Assembly (NCBI GenBank): GCA_018969975.1 | Contig: JAGWXI010000007.1 | Coordinates: 1 to 55,560 of the forward strand | Origin: Burkholderiales bacterium | GTDB lineage: Bacteria > Pseudomonadota > Gammaproteobacteria > Burkholderiales > Burkholderiaceae_C | Direction: 5' to 3' | Length of the DNA: 55,560 bases | Shown: piece after piece, positions 1 through 9,178 of the stretch | Layout of the letters: every line of letters begins with the position of its first letter | How positions within the stretch are numbered: the stretch's first letter is position 1 | Program-made: the position numbers and the translations under genes | The notes under the pieces: model-generated | Told to the model about the DNA's origin: nothing | What the model saw: only the letters and a program-made list of their open reading frames with translations | Databases searched by the model: none

Positions 1-72
1 ATTCATGCATATGACCAATGGGGCGTAGAGCTTGGTAAAACGATTGCCAAAGAAATTGAAACTCGTCAATGA
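1..72 (+). CDS. pgi: Glucose-6-phosphate isomerase, C-terminal end (partial)
   Basis: Frame 1 is open from the window edge to a TGA at 70-72 and gives 23 residues containing YDQWGVELGK, which matches the conserved C-terminal FDQWGVELGK block of glucose-6-phosphate isomerase. The enzyme interconverts glucose 6-phosphate and fructose 6-phosphate in the cytoplasm. Only the tail is visible, so completeness cannot be judged. The next gene begins directly after the stop with no gap, which suggests a shared transcript. The identification rests on a short but very characteristic motif. Confidence 0.8.
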   Translation: MHAYDQWGVELGKTIAKEIETRQ

Positions 73-666
73 GTGTCGCCCATGAATGAAGTGCCAGCGG
101 TGCGCAATGCACCCACAAGTAACGCAGATCTTTTTCTCTCCTTCAACTGGCTCGCACTTCAAGGTTTTGGCGGTGTTTTAGCCGTGGTGCAACGCGAGTT
201 GGTTGAAAATAAGAAGTGGCTCACACTAGAAGAGTTCGTTGAAGACTGGTCTGTTGCACAAATACTGCCCGGCCCCAATGTGATCAATCTCGCATTGATG
301 ATCGGCGGCAAACATTTTGGATGGCGCGGCGCGCTCTCGGCCTTGGCTGGTTTGTTATTGGTTCCGACTATTTTGGTGCTCATCATTGCGAGCGTGATTG
401 CAGGCGTTGCAGATTCAGAAGCGATGCAAGGCGCATTGCGCGGAATGGGGGCTGTGTCTGCAGGTTTGATCATGGCGACAGGCATCAAAATGCTTCCTGC
501 ACTCAAAACCAACCCAATGGGACTTATTGCTTGCATTGCATTGGCAACAATCACATTTTTCGCAATTGCCATATGGCGACTGCCTCTGTCTTGGGTATTA
601 CTAACACTGGGACCTGTTGCAAGCCTATGGGCTTGGCGTTGCATCACTAAAAGTGAAACAGTATGA
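73..666 (+). CDS. Short-chain ChrA-family chromate transporter, first half-protein
   Basis: A 197-residue hydrophobic membrane protein of the CHR (ChrA) family. It has the FGG motif at residues 32-34 and the LPGPN block near residues 65-69, both typical of ChrA domains, followed by several membrane segments. It is about half the length of full ChrA and overlaps the second half-protein by 4 bases (ATGA), so the two probably form a two-subunit transporter. The GTG at 73 abuts the pgi stop, and an ATG at 82 is an alternative start. Neither has an obvious ribosome binding site. Chromate efflux is the family function; the real substrate here is inferred and could be another oxyanion. Confidence 0.85.
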   Translation: MSPMNEVPAVRNAPTSNADLFLSFNWLALQGFGGVLAVVQRELVENKKWLTLEEFVEDWSVAQILPGPNVINLALMIGGKHFGWRGALSALAGLLLVPTILVLIIASVIAGVADSEAMQGALRGMGAVSAGLIMATGIKMLPALKTNPMGLIACIALATITFFAIAIWRLPLSWVLLTLGPVASLWAWRCITKSETV

Positions 667-1268
667 GCATCACGCTGAACTTTCAAGACTGGCTTTCGCT
701 ATTGATGCATTTTGTGTCCCTGTCGTTCTTGGCAGTAGGAGGTGCAATCACCACAGCACCTGAGATCCATCGCTATTTGGTAGACGAGCAGCACTGGTTA
801 ACACACTACCAATTCACGTCGTCGGTAGCAATTGCACAAGGGGCCCCTGGCCCGAATGTGATGTTCGTCGCCCTGATGGGCTGGAATGTCGGTATGAATG
901 CTGCTGCGGGTTTGTCGCCAGAACCTAACATGCTGTATTGCGTCATGCTGGCACTGCTAGGTGTATTGGTGACTATGGTGGGAATTATTATTCCCTCGGC
1001 CACATTGACATTTTTCTCTACCCAATGGGCACATCACAATCGAGAGTTGAGGGAAGTAAGGGCTTTTAAAGCAGGATTAGCGCCCTTGGTGATGAGTTTA
1101 TTGGTGGCTACCGGTTGGTTACTCACTGGTAACCACGACAACTATGCACAAGACTGGCCGATGTGGTTATTAGCGGCAGTCACAACTGTGATCGTTTGGC
1201 TTACAAATACCCACTTGCTCATACTTCTAACAGCTGGCGCACTACTGGGTGCATTTCAAATCATTTAA
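663..1268 (+). CDS. Short-chain ChrA-family chromate transporter, second half-protein
   Basis: A 201-residue CHR-family membrane protein and partner of the upstream half-protein. It carries the equivalent motifs (VGG at 25-27, APGPN at 61-65) and about six hydrophobic segments. Its ATG overlaps the TGA of the preceding gene, so the two are probably translationally coupled. Paired short ChrA proteins are known to insert in opposite orientations and act together, as reported for Bacillus chr3N/chr3C; applying that here is inference. No chrB regulator or other metal-resistance gene lies nearby. Confidence 0.85.
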   Translation: MSITLNFQDWLSLLMHFVSLSFLAVGGAITTAPEIHRYLVDEQHWLTHYQFTSSVAIAQGAPGPNVMFVALMGWNVGMNAAAGLSPEPNMLYCVMLALLGVLVTMVGIIIPSATLTFFSTQWAHHNRELREVRAFKAGLAPLVMSLLVATGWLLTGNHDNYAQDWPMWLLAAVTTVIVWLTNTHLLILLTAGALLGAFQII

Positions 1269-1283
1269 AGCTTGACCTTTAAA
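1264..1283. terminator. Weak A/T-rich hairpin between chrA and rlmB ends
   Basis: TTTAAAG (1264-1270) and CTTTAAA (1277-1283) form a 7-bp inverted repeat with loop CTTGAC, right between two convergent genes. The stem is A/T-rich and has no proper T-run, so its strength as a bidirectional terminator is doubtful. Confidence 0.3.
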
Positions 1284-1289
1284 GGGGTG

Positions 1290-2045
1290 TTAAATGTTTA
1301 ACAGCATGCGTTGTCTACGTGCTTCATACAAACACACACCACTAGCAACCGACACGTTCAAGCTTTCCACTGCACCCTGCATAGGAATGCTGACCAATTC
1401 ATCACAGGTTTTGCGTGTTAACTGACGCATACCGTCACCCTCTGCACCTAAAACCAAAGCAGTGGGCCCTTTGAGATCTATATCAAACAAGGTTTTAGGG
1501 GCGTCGTCGCTGGTGCCAATAACCCAAATATTGCGTTCTTTCAATTCATTGAGCGTACGGGCTAAGTTGGTCACCATGAAGTAAGGCACAGTCTCTGCTG
1601 CCCCGCTAGCTACTTTGGCCACAGTGGCATTCACACCTACTGCATGGTCTTTTGGCGCAATCACAGCATGCGCACCCGCACCATCGGCCACACGCAAACA
1701 AGCGCCTAGGTTGTGAGGGTCTGTTACGCCATCAAGAACCAAAATAAGCGGGGCGTCTTTGCCATCCAGTGCATCGAGCAAATCATCTAGTGAATGCACC
1801 ATCGTAATTTCGTTGACACGGGCGGCCACGCCTTGGTGTCCATGGCTACCCGCCAATTTGGCAATGCGCAAAGCATCAGCTTCAATCAAACGCACGCCAG
1901 CTTCTTTTACGCGCTCTAAAAACTGACGCATACGCGCATCGCGACGCGTGGGTTCGTAATAAATTTCAATAACAGAGGCTGGAGCGGTTTTCAGGCGCAC
2001 ACCGACCGCATGAAAACCGAAAAGAACTTTAGAGGTAGAAGACAT
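1290..2045 (-). CDS. rlmB: 23S rRNA (guanosine-2'-O-)-methyltransferase RlmB
   Basis: A 251-residue SpoU/TrmH-family (SPOUT) 2'-O-methyltransferase. The N-terminal domain begins KVLFGFHAVGVRLK. The C-terminal SPOUT domain has LVLDGVTDPHNLGACLR, the LVLGAEGDGMRQL block and the ESLNVSVASGVCLYE block that form the knotted S-adenosylmethionine site. The family methylates G2251 of 23S rRNA in the peptidyltransferase region. I chose the ATG at 2045 because the family starts just before KVLFG; an in-frame start at 2090 would overlap the upstream ABC gene. It lies downstream of the ABC ATPase with a 22-base gap. Confidence 0.92.
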   Translation of the reverse strand: MSSTSKVLFGFHAVGVRLKTAPASVIEIYYEPTRRDARMRQFLERVKEAGVRLIEADALRIAKLAGSHGHQGVAARVNEITMVHSLDDLLDALDGKDAPLILVLDGVTDPHNLGACLRVADGAGAHAVIAPKDHAVGVNATVAKVASGAAETVPYFMVTNLARTLNELKERNIWVIGTSDDAPKTLFDIDLKGPTALVLGAEGDGMRQLTRKTCDELVSIPMQGAVESLNVSVASGVCLYEARRQRMLLNI

Positions 2046-2067
2046 GGCCAGATTATCGGCTAGCCAC

Positions 2068-2730
2068 TTAAACCCTTTGTCCTGCTTCAATCGTTATGTA
2101 AAGGTCACAACGCGCAGCCAATTTGGAATCGTGAGTGACCAAAACCAAAGTCGTACCTAACTCTCGGTTCAATTCAAACATCAAATCCATGATGCGCTCT
2201 CCACTGGCATGGTCCAAACTGCCAGTGGGTTCGTCTGCTAATAAAACTTGTGGTTTGACAACGAATGCTCGTGCCAGAGCAACGCGTTGCTGTTCACCGC
2301 CTGAAAGCACTTTGGGGTAATGCCCGAGTCGTGTGGCTAAGCCCACACGTGTCAACATCTCCGTTGCAAGCTCTCTAGCGTTACCGATTCCTGCCAACTC
2401 CAAAGGAAGCATCACATTTTCTAATGCTGTCATATTGCCCAGCAATTGAAAGCTTTGGAAAACAAAGCCAATTTGCTTGGCACGCAATGCAGCGCGATCG
2501 TCCTCGTTCAAAGCGAACATATCTTGCCCAGCAAGCACAACAGTACCTTGGCTAGGCGTGTCTAAGCCCGCCATGATGGACAACAAAGTACTTTTGCCAG
2601 AACCCGAAGCGCCAACAATGGCCAAAGACTGCTGAGCGGGAACGGAAAAGTCGATATCGCGGAGAATGTCGAGTGTGCCGGTGGCGTCTGTCACCGATTT
2701 GTACACATGCGAAACAGAGATTAAGTTCAT
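2068..2730 (-). CDS. YbbA/LolD-type ABC transporter ATP-binding protein
   Basis: A complete 220-residue ABC ATPase of the MacB/LolD/YbbA class. It has Walker A GASGSGKS (40-47), signature LSGGEQQR (142-149), Walker B VLLADEP (162-168) and the switch His200. It is divergent from tesA, the arrangement of ybbA and tesA in E. coli, so YbbA is the better comparison than LolD. No FtsX/MacB-type permease follows; the next gene is rlmB. The start at 2730 fits the domain; an in-frame ATG at 2739 is possible, and neither has a clear Shine-Dalgarno sequence. Whatever it drives must be encoded elsewhere. Confidence 0.85.
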   Translation of the reverse strand: MNLISVSHVYKSVTDATGTLDILRDIDFSVPAQQSLAIVGASGSGKSTLLSIMAGLDTPSQGTVVLAGQDMFALNEDDRAALRAKQIGFVFQSFQLLGNMTALENVMLPLELAGIGNARELATEMLTRVGLATRLGHYPKVLSGGEQQRVALARAFVVKPQVLLADEPTGSLDHASGERIMDLMFELNRELGTTLVLVTHDSKLAARCDLYITIEAGQRV

Positions 2731-2743
2731 AAAGGACATGGCA

Positions 2744-3517
2744 ATGTTAAGGCGACACTTTACCTTGGGTGGAATATGCACGGCAGTCGCTGGGCTATTG
2801 CACGCAACGGCAAATGCGCAAAGGCAAGTGATTTCCTCTAGTGGCACCGGATTAGAGGGCGATGTCGTCACCACACGCCCTCGCCCTCCACGCGGACAAA
2901 GTGCTAGCAATCAAGTACCACCCCCAGGTTCTGCTCCACCGCCCGGAACAGTACCGGCTGCCACAATTTTGGTTTTGGGTGATTCACTGAGTGCGGAATA
3001 CGGCATCACCCGCGGTAAGGGCTGGGTGGCTTTGATGGCTGCGCAATTACAAAAAGAACGTGGCGATGTGCAAGTTGTCAATGCCAGTATCAGTGGCGAC
3101 ACAACAGCAGGTGGGCGTTCTCGCTTGCCAGCTTTATTGAACCAAGTGCGTCCTGTCATGGTGGTGATTGAGTTAGGTGCTAACGATGCGCTGCGTGGCC
3201 TCGACTTAGACAGCACCCAAAATAATTTGGAGGCCATGATTGAAGCATGTCGCGCTGTCAATGCGAAAGTTGTTTTGGTGGGGATGCAGATACCACCTAA
3301 CTACGGTCCAGACTATGGCGCTAAGTTTGCGGTGATGTTTGCCAATTTATCGAAAAAATACAAAACAGGTTTGGTGCCTTTCCTTTTAAAGGGAATCGCA
3401 GATGTACCCGATGCCGTCAATAATTTCCAAAATGACCGCATCCATCCGCGTGAAGAGGCGCACCCAAAAATGCTCGGCAATGTGCTTCCTGAAATTAGAA
3501 AACATCTGAGCCAATAA
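2744..3517 (+). CDS. tesA: TesA-like GDSL lipase/acyl-CoA thioesterase, exported
   Basis: A 257-residue SGNH/GDSL hydrolase related to TesA (thioesterase I, arylesterase, lysophospholipase L1). The nucleophile Ser81 sits in GDSLSAEYG (79-87), the oxyanion Gly/Asn in ELGANDAL (143-150), and the catalytic pair Asp231/His234 in DRIHP. The N-terminus has a signal peptide with a twin-arginine look (LRRHFTLGG). Residues 45-72 form a proline- and glycine-rich linker that classical TesA lacks. The ATG at 2744 is preferred over 2738 because AAAGGA at 2731-2736 is then 7 bases away. mnmH follows after 2 bases. Confidence 0.88.
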   Translation: MLRRHFTLGGICTAVAGLLHATANAQRQVISSSGTGLEGDVVTTRPRPPRGQSASNQVPPPGSAPPPGTVPAATILVLGDSLSAEYGITRGKGWVALMAAQLQKERGDVQVVNASISGDTTAGGRSRLPALLNQVRPVMVVIELGANDALRGLDLDSTQNNLEAMIEACRAVNAKVVLVGMQIPPNYGPDYGAKFAVMFANLSKKYKTGLVPFLLKGIADVPDAVNNFQNDRIHPREEAHPKMLGNVLPEIRKHLSQ

Positions 3518-3519
3518 AC

Positions 3520-4608
3520 GTGAGTGTCCATCTTGTATCGGCCGTTGAGGCCATCCAGCGCATGCGTATCCCCCTTGGCCAACCGGGCGGGTTCGATGCG
3601 ATCATTGACGCACGCAGCGAGGACGAATATGCGCTTGACCACTTACCCAATGCGGTGAACTGGCCCTCTCTCAACAACGAAGAGCGCATCCTTATTGGCA
3701 CCATGTATAAGCAGCTGGGCGGATTTGAAGCGCAAAAGCATGGTGCTGCCTTGGTGGCGGCCAATATTTCAAAACATATACAAACCCATGTATTGGAGTT
3801 ACCCAGAAATTGGCAGCCTCTAATTTATTGCTGGCGAGGCGGCAAGCGCAGTGGCTCTTTAGCCATGGTCTTAGGCCAAATTGGATTCAAGATAAATCTA
3901 ATTGAAGGTGGATACAAAGCTTTTCGTGCCGCGATGCTGGAAGACATTGCACATATTGCGTCAAGCTTTCAATACCAAGTTATTTCAGGCCCAACCGGCT
4001 CAGGTAAAACCCGGTTGTTGCAAGCACTCAAGATAGAAGGCGCCCAAGTATTGGACTTAGAGGACTTGGCACAGCACCGCAGTTCTGTTTTGGGTCACAT
4101 CCCTGGGCAACCCCAACCGAGTCAGAAGCATTTCGATATGCTGGTCTGGAACACTTTAAAACAATTTGACCCAGCGCGCGTTGTATTCACTGAATCTGAG
4201 AGCCGAAAGGTAGGCAACCTTTCGATCCCAGAACCTGTGATGCTGGCGATGCGAAACAGTCCTTGCCACGAACTACTACTCCCACTACATGAGCGGGTTG
4301 CGTTGCTCATGGAAGATTACAAATTCTTTGTTACTGACCCAGATTTATTTTGTCGGCGATTAGATGCTCTGGTGGCGATTCGTGGCAAAGCTGTCGTCGA
4401 GGAATGGAAATCACAAGTTCAGCTTGGTCAATTTGAAAAAGTCGTCCATGCATTATTGGAAACGCATTACGACCCAACCTACGCAAGCTCTATGCGTCGC
4501 AACTTTGCTCGGTTTGAAAGCCACAAGGTATGCGAGGCCATCAATCGAAACGAAAACACCATGCGTTTATTAGCGCGTGAATTAATTGCAAATACCAGCA
4601 GCTCTTAG
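3520..4608 (+). CDS. mnmH: tRNA 2-selenouridine synthase MnmH (SelU)
   Basis: A 362-residue protein with an N-terminal rhodanese domain whose catalytic Cys104 lies in LIYCWRGGKRSGS, followed by a P-loop domain with GPTGSGKT at 157-164. This architecture is specific to MnmH, which replaces the sulfur of 2-thiouridine at the wobble position of tRNAs with selenium through a geranylated intermediate. The start is GTG at 3520, 2 bases after the tesA stop, so the genes are probably cotranscribed. The selenium donor gene selD is not in this window. The gene ends 7 bases before the convergent metC stop. Confidence 0.93.
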   Translation: MSVHLVSAVEAIQRMRIPLGQPGGFDAIIDARSEDEYALDHLPNAVNWPSLNNEERILIGTMYKQLGGFEAQKHGAALVAANISKHIQTHVLELPRNWQPLIYCWRGGKRSGSLAMVLGQIGFKINLIEGGYKAFRAAMLEDIAHIASSFQYQVISGPTGSGKTRLLQALKIEGAQVLDLEDLAQHRSSVLGHIPGQPQPSQKHFDMLVWNTLKQFDPARVVFTESESRKVGNLSIPEPVMLAMRNSPCHELLLPLHERVALLMEDYKFFVTDPDLFCRRLDALVAIRGKAVVEEWKSQVQLGQFEKVVHALLETHYDPTYASSMRRNFARFESHKVCEAINRNENTMRLLARELIANTSSS

Positions 4609-4620
4609 TGTGACTTCACA
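4609..4620. terminator. Short palindrome between convergent mnmH and metC stops
   Basis: TGTGA-CT-TCACA is a perfect 5-bp inverted repeat that fills the 7-base gap between two convergent genes and runs into the metC stop codon. There is no T-run on either side and the loop is only 2 bases. It is therefore a weak candidate for a bidirectional transcription stop and may be chance. Confidence 0.2.
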
Positions 4621-5854
4621 CCAAGGCAGCATGAATAGCCTGCTTGATATCTTCCTGCAAATCAGCCACATCTTCGAATCCAATACAAAACCGAACAACC
4701 GTTCCAGGTTTTAAATGTGGTGTGGGTAAGCTGCGTATATTTTGTTTTTGGTAAGGCACTACCAAACTCATGGGGCCGCCCCAGCTATAGCCAATTTTGA
4801 AGATGCGCAAGGCATCACAAAAAGCATCTACTTGCGCATTAGAAAACCGAGCATCCACCACCACACTAAAAATACCAGCGGCACGGCCCTCTGGGTATTG
4901 CTGACTCACACACAGTTTTTGCCAATGCATGTGACCAGGAGACTGTACGAGTGCAGGATGCAACACTTGAGCAAATACAGACTGGCCTTCACACCATCGG
5001 GCGAGTTCTCTAGCGTGATGGTCTTGCGCTGCGTAGCGCATATCTAGCGTAGACAGGGAACGCAACAAAGTTTCTACATCGTTGGCCCCCACACCGGTTC
5101 CTAAACGCATATGGCTTAATTTGATGGTCCGTGCCAAGGCATCACTACGCGTGATGATGCTTCCCATCAGCACATCACCTCCACCACTGGGGTACTTAGT
5201 CAAAGCGTGAATCGTGAGGTCCACACCCAGAGGCTCCGTGCCCTGCCCCGGCGTGAGGTCAAACGCATTGAATGCCAAACCTGCACCCCAGGTATTGTCC
5301 AAAGCACACAAAACACCGCGCGACTTACACAAGGCAACTTGGGCAACTAAATCGGGAAACTCTAGGGTGACAGAGCCCGCCGCCTCTAACCACACCAAGC
5401 GTGTTTTAGAGTTAATACGTTGGGCTAAGTCATCTAGATTCAGTGGGTCGTATCGTTGATGGGTAATGCCAAAATTTTGTAATTCACCCGAGGCCAGAGA
5501 TTGGTTCGGGGCATAAGCGTTATCAGGGATCAACACCTCATCGCCCGTTTTCAATAAGGCGAAGTCCACCTGCGCAATGGCAGCCAAGCCACTGGGCGTC
5601 AAGATGCAGTGGGTGCCGCCTTCTAAACTTGCTAAACGCTCCTCCAAGGTAAAGGTTGTGGGCGTTCCGTGCAGTCCGTAGGTGTAAGAAGATTTGTCCA
5701 ACCACTGCCGCTCATGCATAGCCGCAGTATTGGGAAAAATAACAGTGGAACCTTTGTAAACCGGAACTTGCGGAGATACAAAGCCTTCAGGGGCATGGTA
5801 GGGATGGTGAATATTTGCCGTGTTACGCGACAACGATGGCGGCTTACTGGCCAT
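4616..5854 (-). CDS. metC: Cystathionine beta-lyase (PLP-dependent Cys/Met metabolism family)
   Basis: A 412-residue fold-type I PLP enzyme of the Cys/Met metabolism family. It has YTYGLHGTPT (57-66), the SGLAAIA block near residues 88-94, LDNTWG (185-190) and the PLP lysine Lys220 in ALTKYPSGGGDVLMG. The sequence resembles proteobacterial cystathionine beta-lyase, which makes homocysteine from cystathionine, but cystathionine gamma-synthase relatives share these motifs. The ATG at 5854 is preferred: GGAAGG precedes it and it sits 5 bases after the upstream phosphoribosyltransferase stop. A GTG at 5872 would overlap that gene. Confidence 0.85.
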   Translation of the reverse strand: MASKPPSLSRNTANIHHPYHAPEGFVSPQVPVYKGSTVIFPNTAAMHERQWLDKSSYTYGLHGTPTTFTLEERLASLEGGTHCILTPSGLAAIAQVDFALLKTGDEVLIPDNAYAPNQSLASGELQNFGITHQRYDPLNLDDLAQRINSKTRLVWLEAAGSVTLEFPDLVAQVALCKSRGVLCALDNTWGAGLAFNAFDLTPGQGTEPLGVDLTIHALTKYPSGGGDVLMGSIITRSDALARTIKLSHMRLGTGVGANDVETLLRSLSTLDMRYAAQDHHARELARWCEGQSVFAQVLHPALVQSPGHMHWQKLCVSQQYPEGRAAGIFSVVVDARFSNAQVDAFCDALRIFKIGYSWGGPMSLVVPYQKQNIRSLPTPHLKPGTVVRFCIGFEDVADLQEDIKQAIHAALV

Positions 5855-5859
5855 GGAAG

Positions 5860-6384
5860 TTAGACCTTCCACTTCTCCATCAAACCCGCAGGACGCAATG
5901 AGTCATAGCCCTCAAAAGGTTGGTGGATCCAAGGGTTGGTGGGCAGGTATTCAACAGAGAAGTCAGGATTGAATGAAGAAACACCCTTCGTCCAAATTAC
6001 AGCACTTCTGAGTTCTGTAATCGGCTTGTAGTTATTTCTGAGTTGGTCTACAACAGCCTTGAGGGTATGACCGGTATCAGCCAAATCATCTACCAATAAA
6101 ACGCGTCCAGCAATTTCGCCTTTGGGGGTGGTGATAAAGCGGGCAATATCTAAATGGCCTTGAACCGTACCTGCATCTGCACGGTAAGAACTTGTAGACA
6201 TGATGGCTAGGGGTTTGTCAAAGATACGCGACAAAATATCGCCAGGTCGCATACCGCCACGCGCCAAACACAAAATCGTGTCGAACTCCCATCCAGACTG
6301 GTGAACTTTGAGCGCAAGCTTTTCAATGAGGTTGTGGTATTCGTCATAAGACACATACAGATGCTTGCCGTCTTCAGTCAACAT
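5860..6384 (-). CDS. Phosphoribosyltransferase family protein (likely purine salvage)
   Basis: A 174-residue type I phosphoribosyltransferase. The PRPP loop is VLLVDDLADTGHTL at residues 95-108, and LARGGMRPGDILS (40-52) is the diphosphate-binding loop typical of hypoxanthine/xanthine/guanine phosphoribosyltransferases. It probably converts a free purine base and PRPP to the nucleotide in the cytoplasm. Its place 30 bases downstream of purA supports a purine role. The exact base specificity cannot be read from the sequence, and Gpt-like and HprT-like activities are both possible. Confidence 0.8.
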   Translation of the reverse strand: MLTEDGKHLYVSYDEYHNLIEKLALKVHQSGWEFDTILCLARGGMRPGDILSRIFDKPLAIMSTSSYRADAGTVQGHLDIARFITTPKGEIAGRVLLVDDLADTGHTLKAVVDQLRNNYKPITELRSAVIWTKGVSSFNPDFSVEYLPTNPWIHQPFEGYDSLRPAGLMEKWKV

Positions 6385-6414
6385 GGTGGATGTCCTTTAA
6401 AAAAGATAACCGCA

Positions 6415-7761
<1,347 letters not shown>

Positions 7762-8919
7762 TTAAGAATGGGAAAGATCGCGAACGACCCACTTGCCCGC
7801 AACGTGCACGAGTTCACGGTCGCAGTTGAATTCGTCTACTTCACTTTCGTGACCAGGCATGGCACAGACGACGGTCTCACCTTGGCTGCGCAATTGCGCC
7901 AAAGCCTCTCGCAAGCCGCCCTCCACTCCCCAAGGTGCGCGAATAGCAGCCTTGAGTGGTTGGACGGGCACAGCACTGACGAGTTCTTTTAAATCAAGGC
8001 TAAAACCTACCGCAGGGCGTTTGCGTCCAAAAACAGCACCAACTTCGTCGTAGCGTCCACCACGCACTAACGCATCGCTGGTTCCAGTCACATACATGGC
8101 AAATCGTACGCCGCTGTAGTAGCCATAACCGCGTAAATCAGCCAAATCAATTGTGGTGTGAACATGCTTGAAAGCTTTGGCAATATGGCGCAATTCTTGG
8201 AGGGATTGAACAATCAAAGGCCATGGAGCAAAGGTTTTTTCAGCTTGGTTCAAAACGGTGACATCACCATACATTTGTACCAATTCAACTAAGGCATTGT
8301 GGACATGGCTTGGCAGTCCTTTTGCCAATAGCTGGATACCAGTGAGATCTTTCGAAGCCAAGGCTTGGTGAAGCGCGTCACGCACCTCCTCACTAAGAGC
8401 CATTCCAGCTAACAATGCAGGAACGATGCGCGCATCACTGAGATCGAGCGACACATTTTTTAAAGCGACCGCCTCTAGGCTTGTCAGCGCAAGCTCTATC
8501 ACTTCCAGATCGGCCTCAAGTCCAGCATGGCCATAAATCTCAGCTCCAAATTGCAATGGCTCACGAGTTGCAAAAGGCCGATCGGGCTTGGTGTGCAAAA
8601 CAGGCCCGCAATAGCAAAGTCTTGTCACACCCACGCGATTAAGCAAGTGTGCGTCAATACGCGCAACTTGGGGCGTGGTATCAGCACGCAAGCCTAAAGT
8701 GCGCCCGGAGAGTTGATCCACCAGTTTAAAAGTTTGAATGTCTAGCGCGCGACCACTACCTGAGAGCAAGGATTCAATGTATTCAAGCAGAGGCGGCATC
8801 ACCAGCTCGTAGCCAAAGCGACGTGCGGTGTCGAGGTAAAGACGTCGGAGTTCTTCGATGTGCCGGGCCTCAGAAGGCAAAACATCAGCGATGTGATCCG
8901 GCAGGACCCAAGCAGACAT
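7762..8919 (-). CDS. hisZ: ATP phosphoribosyltransferase regulatory subunit HisZ
   Basis: A 385-residue paralogue of the histidyl-tRNA synthetase catalytic core. [16 protein letters not shown] (72-87) corresponds to class II motif 2, and [14 protein letters not shown] plus [13 protein letters not shown] correspond to the HisS substrate pockets. It lacks the C-terminal anticodon-binding domain of true HisS. HisZ joins the short form of HisG into the octameric enzyme of the first histidine step and carries feedback control. hisG is not nearby. A separate, complete hisS in this window supports calling this one hisZ. Confidence 0.93.
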   Translation of the reverse strand: MSAWVLPDHIADVLPSEARHIEELRRLYLDTARRFGYELVMPPLLEYIESLLSGSGRALDIQTFKLVDQLSGRTLGLRADTTPQVARIDAHLLNRVGVTRLCYCGPVLHTKPDRPFATREPLQFGAEIYGHAGLEADLEVIELALTSLEAVALKNVSLDLSDARIVPALLAGMALSEEVRDALHQALASKDLTGIQLLAKGLPSHVHNALVELVQMYGDVTVLNQAEKTFAPWPLIVQSLQELRHIAKAFKHVHTTIDLADLRGYGYYSGVRFAMYVTGTSDALVRGGRYDEVGAVFGRKRPAVGFSLDLKELVSAVPVQPLKAAIRAPWGVEGGLREALAQLRSQGETVVCAMPGHESEVDEFNCDRELVHVAGKWVVRDLSHS

Positions 8920-8971
8920 GTGGTGTTACAGAGCTGTTAAAAGAGCGATTTTACAGGGCTGGGGGCTTGAT

Positions 8972-9169
8972 TTAGTCCAGCCACCAAAGCATCAAAACAC
9001 CTATCAAAACACAAGCTAATCCAAAAAAACGTATCTGCCCATCGTCCAAAGCCAAAAGCTGGGCCATTTTTTGACGCCATCCATCGGGTGAGAGAAAGGG
9101 AAAAAGCCCTTCAACAATCAACATAAGCCCAAACGCTGCCCACAGCACATCGCTGTCGAAATTCATCAC
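8972..9169 (-). CDS. DUF2065 small membrane protein (YjeT family)
   Basis: A 65-residue protein with two hydrophobic segments, roughly residues 8-24 and 46-62, separated by a short polar stretch with SPDGWRQKMAQL. This matches the DUF2065/YjeT family, which commonly follows hflC in proteobacteria, as it does here with a 9-base gap. The function is unknown; location next to hflKC suggests a link to the inner-membrane quality-control complex but does not show one. Confidence 0.8.
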   Translation of the reverse strand: MMNFDSDVLWAAFGLMLIVEGLFPFLSPDGWRQKMAQLLALDDGQIRFFGLACVLIGVLMLWWLD

Positions 9170-9178
9170 AAATACCTT

